Shown piece after piece: positions 57,741-64,000 of a stretch of 64,000 nucleotides of DNA. The DNA comes from Saxidomus purpurata (Eukaryota > Mollusca > Bivalvia > Venerida > Veneridae): assembly GCA_022818135.1 (NCBI GenBank), contig JAFMSR010000012.1, positions 29,329,025-29,393,024 on the forward strand, given 5' to 3'. Position 1 is the first letter of the stretch, and the number at the start of each line of letters is the position of its first letter. Position numbers and translations under genes: made by a program. The notes beneath the pieces were generated by a model. That model searched no databases, was not told the origin of the DNA, and saw only the letters and a program-made list of their open reading frames with translations.

Positions 57741-58964
57741 ACCCGATGCAACATAGACGTGTATTTAAGGCGTATCATTCGTTTATTAATATCCGGCACG
57801 GAATTTATTATAGAAAAATAAGGATACATCCCACTACTTCAGCCCTGGGATATCTGTCTTTTTGTCCGTCCATGTTGGGCGGACGGACGAACGAAACTTT
57901 GAGGTTTAATGACTTTTTTGTTGGTATGGAAGAATTATTTTCTTTCAGTAAAGCTACATTTTTTCATATGACTGTAGCACATAAGGCGACAGTTTAAGTG
58001 GTTTTGTACTTCATTTCATAAATAAATTGTTTACTGAATGAAGCAGGGTGTAAGGCCCGACAGACAGACAGATAAGACAACATACAGGGTAGGACCACGT
58101 ACTCAGACTTCTGTTATATAATCCGTTTTATCATCCGTTCGATCAAACATAGGGAGCTTTATTCTAATGTGCATATGCTTTGGTTCGAATACAGCTCCGT
58201 TATACCATGGGAGCGTAGTGTAATTTAATCTATACAAGAATTTAATATAAAATGTGCATGGCATATTAACTTGATCTGTAACTAAGTATCATATACATCA
58301 TTATTTTTCAGGCAAATCCTTTTTTGACAAGTACGTTTATATAGTATAGTTTTCATGGCTGAAAATAAGTATATTGTAACAATATCATTGCTCATTTTTT
58401 GTGTGCTTAATTAAATCAAATTGGTGGAACCGTATTGGTCAAAATCAATTAAGCATGTACATGAAGTTTTTGAAAAGCTTTGTTGTCTAAAATACCTGTA
58501 ATGAAATCGAATGCAAATGGAATAAAATTTTGAACGGCCTTTTCTGTTACAACTTGAAGACATGGGCATGCATTTGTTGCCTTAACAATACGGACCCGCC
58601 CTGTATTTTGAAACACAACACATTTTTACAGGCTTTATATTTAGTGTTTTTAAAGAGGATTCTATGGATCAATTGATTAGTCATGAAAAACCCCATAAAT
58701 TGCAAAGATGAACGTGTTCGTTTTGCTATGGCGATGCTTTTATTATAAGAAGTAAGTTTTAATGTGGCATTTCTTATATTTTGGTTACTTTTGATAATCG
58801 TTTCCATGTGTATTATATGTTGAGATTATTAGGATTTGTTCTATCAGTTTAGGATTTTAACTTTAGTGTTCGGGCGATCCTGGTCTAAAAGATGTAAGCC
58901 ACTTCTTGAAAGGTTTGATGTGTTCTTAAGTTGACGTACCTACTTTGTCATGAATTGTAATTTG

Positions 58965-59250
58965 CACAAAGAAGAATATCTTTGCATGCGTACCTGAGGT
59001 AAATTACCACTCTGCAATATCCTAATTTATTACATTGCCTGACAAATGCGAACGGCGGAAATATTCAACTCTGTCTTACCTGCTGTGAATAGAGATATCT
59101 TATCTTGTATACGAATAAAAAACAGCCTACTGAACTTGAAAGGAAAGATGGATGTTATTGTAAGATGTATTTAATAGATTAAGTGCAAGTCTTCTTTTGT
59201 GCTTATATAATTGACAGTCACACAAAGTAGCATTTATTCTCTTGTAATGT
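58965..59250. repeat. Right direct repeat flanking the TRIM-like gene
   Basis: The counterpart of the split repeat at 52.65-53.92 kb, here continuous and in the same orientation about 6.3 kb away. Confidence 0.75.
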
Positions 59251-62200
59251 TCTTTGCTGGTATGAGTTCAATACAATAACTAACTCACTGTATACCTGTT
59301 TGATTATATATCAAAATAGCTAAGTGAATATCACATCATAATCAAAAGCTTTATGAATTAATAAACTGTGTTTTTAATCTATCAACACAGTCATTAATAG
59401 CTATATTTGTATCATTGTACAATTATATGGAAATAACCAAACCATGAACAATATAAAGGTCATTGTTACCTTGATGAAATGATCTCTTAAAATCATCCAC
59501 TGTTGACGCTCATCTAATATTTGACATGAACACATGTGACTGCGGACCGGAAGTCTGCCACATTGAAAATTATTAAATATATAAATGCCTACAATAAAAA
59601 CAATCAGTAGATAAACAGTTTAGAGCTGAATAAAAGAGGTAAATAGCGTACAAAAGCATGATCTACATGGGCATTTAACTTGAACAATATTTGCATAAAG
59701 CATTAATAGCACACGGGTATTTTAGAAGCTGACGTAAACTCATTTCTAAAGCATTCTCCGTCTCTCTCTGAACGAAAGAGTCATGGATTCGAGCTATGCT
59801 ATGTGAGAATATTGCTAGTTTCTTACGGAGGATGATAGTCTAGTACTGGTATTTGTCACGCCCAATGGACTAGTAAAACGCTGGCCTGTACATTGTCAAA
59901 GTACTGCCGACACGGAAATTTAACCCAAATAATAAAAACAATCATCTCATTATGAAAAGGTTAAGTTGTAAAAGGCAGAACTTTTCATGAAATTTAACAA
60001 ATGTAAAAGCCTAACCCTGATTCAAATGTGAAAGAATTGTTTCACATATGTAAAAACTTTCGACAAATGTGAAAAACAGTTGTAAAGTTTTTACAGAAAG
60101 GGTTAAATTATTCCACATGTGTGACCATTTTCACAATTGCGGGCCCTACAAATGTATCCAGCATACAAACTAAGGTTGCACCTTTTTATTTGCCACATTC
60201 TTAAATAGCTATGTAAACCTATGCATATTGGAAAATCCTAAAAACAACTCTTCATACCAAAATGAAATAGGTCCTTAAATGTAATATAATCTCTTACCTA
60301 GCCTGGTCACCAGGCCCTGAAATATCTCTTTTACTAATAAATATCTATCAGTTTTGTTCTAAAGCCAGTCTACTATCCAGCGCCGATTTCAGGATAAAAC
60401 TGCCCCAGTGTATAAAGCAAAATCATATAAAATAGACTGGAAATAGTGTATGAAATATAGCATATAGAAAAACATAAATTTTATCAGACTAGTAACTAGT
60501 CTATCTCTTACCCATCATCAATTCTTTTAACAAGGTTTACAGCTAAAAGTAATCCTTTGAATATATAGGCGTATATAATTTCAGCTTAAGTTGGGTGCTG
60601 CCTTTAATATGTATCATATTGTACATACATTTTGCATTTCAACACAAAAAGAATCACGCTCTTATTGCTTTACAATGCAAGCCAAAATGAAAATTTTCAG
60701 GATCATTGAAATGGTTACAAAAATGATATTTACTATCATAGTAACCAGAAATATCTGTAATACTTTAGGTGGCATTGTTAATAGTGTATGACAGAACATG
60801 TTTTATGAAACAGTTACAGTAGGTTAGCAAGAGTATTATGTTTTTTTTATTATTATCACAACGATGTTAACCCGATACACTATGTCCTAAAATTTAGGAA
60901 GACAGCGTGTGATCATTTGGTTGGCCAAATGGTTTAACGGCACATTGGCCTTCTTGTGTCACAAGACAGTTGGAGGCATATTGAGCTAGTTTTGTTCTTA
61001 TGTCCTTCACAAGTCTTGACAATCTTGCGAATCTTATTTTTGAAACAAAATAGAGAGGATTTGATTTTAAACTTTATGAACAACCTTGATGTGAATATAG
61101 GACTTTGACAATGACCATCATTACTAGCAGAATTATCTCCCTTTGCAACGAGTACTATTCTTACTATACAGAATGTAGTAAAAAAAATAGTGTTTGTTCA
61201 ACAGATACAATATCGGGAAGGATTTGCATGAAACTGTCATGATGTGAAGACAATTATTGAGGACGGAAGTTTGGCTGTTGCTATCTTAAACAGAACAACA
61301 ACCCTTCGTTAAAGGACATACCTTATAACTGAAGCCAAACTAAATAATCTCCAAAGCATTAATAATAGAATCTTTGGAAGTATTATAACTTAACCTGAAC
61401 GTTTCCGCTATGTATGCCAGTCATTTTTGATAAAATCAGCGGTTCAAAATATACTACAGTACCGTAAACCATAGAGTTGTTGTTGTATAATTAATGGGTG
61501 GATGCGATTTATTACAGAAAGCCTCTATATTGATTAACTGTGGTAAAATGAGGCATTTTCGCCATAGGTTCTTCTTTAAAATTGTATTTATATATCATTT
61601 TACGTTCACTGAACACATACTATATGTTTCGAGAATATAATCTGCTAGATGTAGGGATTGCCCCTTAGACTAGGGCAATACATTGCTTTCATTTCAATTG
61701 GTAAAATGACGTTGCAATCAGCTCCAAAATATAACACCAAATGGTCTCATTAATTCAAAATGTTCAGTGTACTGACATCTCACTTTACAGATAATATGTG
61801 TGATCTCTAAAATTCATTTAGACATATGCAGTAAAGGATTCCATCACGTGGTTAAATATCACAACATAATACAAATGTATTGCGAAGGCGATAATACAAT
61901 AAATTGGTATATTCATTTTATTTACATAAAATGATAATGTATTGTCTGCGAGATGATATATTATGATTGAATTGTTCGGCAAACATATTATTCACTGAAA
62001 ACAAGCCTCATAACCTCGCTTATTTCATATGATTTTCTCATAAATATATAAATCAACACAAATACCCTGCTGCTCGCTCACACATTCGAGAGGAATGAAT
62101 TCACTCGCACACAAACACACACATGTACACTTTCGCACACGTGATCTCAGCGTGACTATATTTGACTAATCATATATACATGTACATGACGCCAACGTAT

Positions 62201-62426
62201 GAACAGTGCCTGCTAATTACACTACGATGTATTTACATCTTCCTACGACACATTGTAAGGTGGAGAGAATATGTATTTTCATCACAGCGCATGAAATAAT
62301 TTATGTAAGTTCTTGCTAAACACTAAACTCACTTTATGAGCTTCGTTCAATGGTGTACATGCATGTAATGTAAACAAGTAATATCTTTAAAAAAAAGATG
62401 GTCGACGTAGGTGACGTAATAAACAC

Positions 62427-62702
62427 ATTTTGTGTTTCAGAAGGCTCGCTTATTCCGGTACCGAAACGCTAGCCAATAATCAATGACGCTAGATGTCCGG
62501 CCCCGGACAACACCTCGTTGAATACAAAAGTTGATCTTCGTACTGTCCAGAAACCTTGACATAACGTGTTCTGTTTTTTCTTTTTTTGCAACATGATTTA
62601 TTATAAATAACTATAATATAAAAAAATATACACATTTTGTGTTTCAGAAGGCTCCCGGGCAGTACACTGCTTATTCCGGTACCGAAACGCTAGCCAATAA
62701 TT
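62427..62702. repeat. Direct duplication of a ~55-bp segment
   Basis: CACATTTTGTGTTTCAGAAG, GGCTC and GCTTATTCCGGTACCGAAAC, then GCTAGCCAATAAT, occur at about 62427-62480 and 62630-62702. The second copy carries a 14-15 bp extra segment (CCGGGCAGTACACT) inside. About 150 bp separate them. Confidence 0.85.
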
Positions 62703-63074
62703 TGCAGATTCTGATTGGCAGGAATTATTAGTATTATTTCTAAACAGTGTAAACGACTAGTTACTAAACAATTATACATACATATTTAGCTTCTTCATAG
62801 ACTGTCACAGAGATACACGAATACGTTTAACAATATCTAGCTCCAAGTGAACATGTAAGCTTTGCTTAGAGATGAAATGTCAGTATCGTCAAAACTTCAT
62901 GCTTTATTATATGAATGAATTCACGAGACGACAGCGTACAATTCTCGTAATTCTAAGTGCAGAAAATTCAAATATAACAATATATTTTATGTAACATATA
63001 GCAGACATTAAAAAAGTTATATCGAAACTGTCGCAATCAGGGGGCAAGGGGGGGGGTCGTCTAATATATTATCA

Positions 63075-64000
63075 TCACGAGGTTTTTGTAGAAGTGTACA
63101 TTGATTGTTTGGATGTAGGATGAAAACTGTCTGAAGACGCCACCGACAAACCTAACACGCGAACTTTGAATAAGTCTATGACCCGCTTATTAAACACAAA
63201 TGCAAACATGATAAAAATACCCTGACTAGCGTTCATTATGATAAACAAGTAGGACATTGGAGTTGAACTTGTCCAAATATAGAGAAAACCAAAAACCCAG
63301 GTAGCTCCAGTGATGGTAGATAGTTTGGCAAATACGATGATGTCGTTGCGTTCGTTTTGGACGCTCTTTTGTACAACTGGGGATCTTTTGATTTTGATAA
63401 TGACGAAAATGAACATAAAGATATTACAAACAACAATCACACCTGCTGGAACACCAAACGTATACATGATCATCCTCTGTGATGAAATGTAGCAAGCGTT
63501 CCTGCCATAACCTACATTACCGTACACGTAATGTGATAGGGCGATATTTATAGAAACAAATATAGCGGCCATTATTTGAGCATAAACATGATAAATAACC
63601 AATCTTTTTGCTCCGGATGAATGAGATATTACCTTAGTCCTGGCAAGAACTCGGAACATGTGAAATGTGCAAATGTTCATCCAGAATATAGCGACAAGCC
63701 ACATAAAATGTATCAATATACCCAAGATGACACATTCTTTGGAATTCGTTTCCAAACCCCCAAAGCTCCCAATTAAGTACAAACTCTGGGCACAAAGCAA
63801 GGCAAATATTAATGACATATTGTTCTTACCAGGAATGGTTTGTCTCAATTGTGAAAAGAAACAAAATATGAAAAAAGTAAAGCACAGGGCTAGAATAGAG
63901 ACAACTGAGCAAACAATGGATACAATTGTCTCTACAGTTAGGGTTGTTTTAGGTTTATATTGTAATACATGTGACATATATTGCCTGTATTGGCCAGCGC
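63075..64000 (-). CDS. Adhesion/Methuselah-like GPCR (class B2), 3' part; 5' end outside window
   Basis: The reading frame is open from the window edge to the stop at 63075. The Met at 63977 is probably internal because the frame stays open beyond it (AGQYRQYM). One exon carries the whole seven-helix domain: TM1 from ETIVSIVCSVVSILAL, TM2 MSLIFALLCAQSLYLIGSF, TM3 after the conserved Cys (KECVIL) with FWMNICTFHMFR, TM4 AQIMAAIFVSINIALS, an extracellular Cys (NACYIS), TM5 FGVPAGVIVVCNIFMFIFV, TM6 with GATWVFGFLYIW (the class B2 signature) and TM7 MNASQGIFIMFAFVFN. A Ser/Thr-rich cytoplasmic tail of about 35 residues follows. The ectodomain, and any GPS/GAIN domain, would lie beyond 64000. The ligand is unknown. 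A minus-strand AATAAA (62908-62903) is a possible poly(A) signal. Confidence 0.85.
   Translation of the reverse strand, partial: AGQYRQYMSHVLQYKPKTTLTVETIVSIVCSVVSILALCFTFFIFCFFSQLRQTIPGKNNMSLIFALLCAQSLYLIGSFGGLETNSKECVILGILIHFMWLVAIFWMNICTFHMFRVLARTKVISHSSGAKRLVIYHVYAQIMAAIFVSINIALSHYVYGNVGYGRNACYISSQRMIMYTFGVPAGVIVVCNIFMFIFVIIKIKRSPVVQKSVQNERNDIIVFAKLSTITGATWVFGFLYIWTSSTPMSYLFIIMNASQGIFIMFAFVFNKRVIDLFKVRVLGLSVASSDSFHPTSKQSMYTSTKTS

Larger units (their letters stand above)
57741..63070. other. Spacer between the TRIM-like gene and the GPCR
   Basis: No gene recognised in about 5.3 kb. Contents noted: the 59-kb direct repeat, a stretch with several GTGAAA/TTTCACA palindromic motifs near 60020-60130, a ~120-bp segment (61545-61665) homologous to 16145-16250 in unit A, and the duplicated segment at 62.43/62.63 kb. 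Other open frames are short and anonymous. Confidence 0.5.

Noticed and set aside
63972..63977. Met at 63977 as the true start of the GPCR
   Set aside because: The frame remains open to the window edge and class B2 receptors normally have an ectodomain; the start is outside the window.

Overview
The window reads as nuclear DNA of an animal, most likely a bivalve mollusc. It is AT-rich and gene-poor, coding exons are interrupted by introns with GT/AG borders in matching phase, and introns and spacers are full of short tandem and dispersed repeats of a kind I associate with clam and other bivalve genomes (for example a roughly 170-bp unit array bounded by GTGTCGCCCTYT inverted ends). The protein families fit too: a B-box/propeller TRIM-like protein, class 3 lipases and an adhesion-type GPCR. 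The species cannot be named from this; a heterodont clam is only a guess.

Layout. (1) 2.7-10.6 kb, plus strand: a TMEM143/DUF3754-type mitochondrial membrane protein in six exons whose phases all agree; its introns carry a 33-bp minisatellite, a tRNA-Leu-like repeat, an inverted-repeat element at 7.05-7.67 kb and a tandem-unit element at 9.04-9.95 kb. (2) 10.6-13.6 kb: spacer with dispersed repeats. (3) 13.6-45.0 kb: a segmental array of about five decaying tandem units (A-E). Units A and B each keep one intact, intronless, minus-strand gene for a secreted PSI-domain plus class 3 lipase with a predicted GPI-type C-terminus. Unit C keeps only the first ~35 codons, and units D and E only flanking sequence. 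Insertions shared or unshared between units (LINE, SINE, MITE-like elements) allow a relative order of events. (4) 45.8-50.2 kb: a broken mariner transposase relic abuts the 3' end of a two-exon minus-strand gene for a seven-helix protein resembling the PRRT3/PRRT4 membrane domain. (5) 55.0-56.7 kb: a single-exon TRIM-like gene (two B-boxes, coiled coil, beta-propeller), flanked by direct repeats. (6) 63.1 kb to the window end, minus strand: the 7TM region and tail of a class B2 adhesion/Methuselah-like GPCR whose ectodomain lies outside the window.

The genes do not form a pathway together. The TMEM143-like gene is a housekeeping-type neighbour; the lipase array is the dynamic part of the locus. 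The most notable biological feature is the lipase pair: the same catalytic triad and cysteine framework, a conserved RKRR convertase-type site before the tail, and a C-terminal stalk enlarged by an 84-bp in-frame repeat in only one copy. I found no CRISPR array, rRNA or convincing functional tRNA gene, and no evidence for a wholly new multi-gene system; the lipase array and the nested, datable insertions are the best leads.
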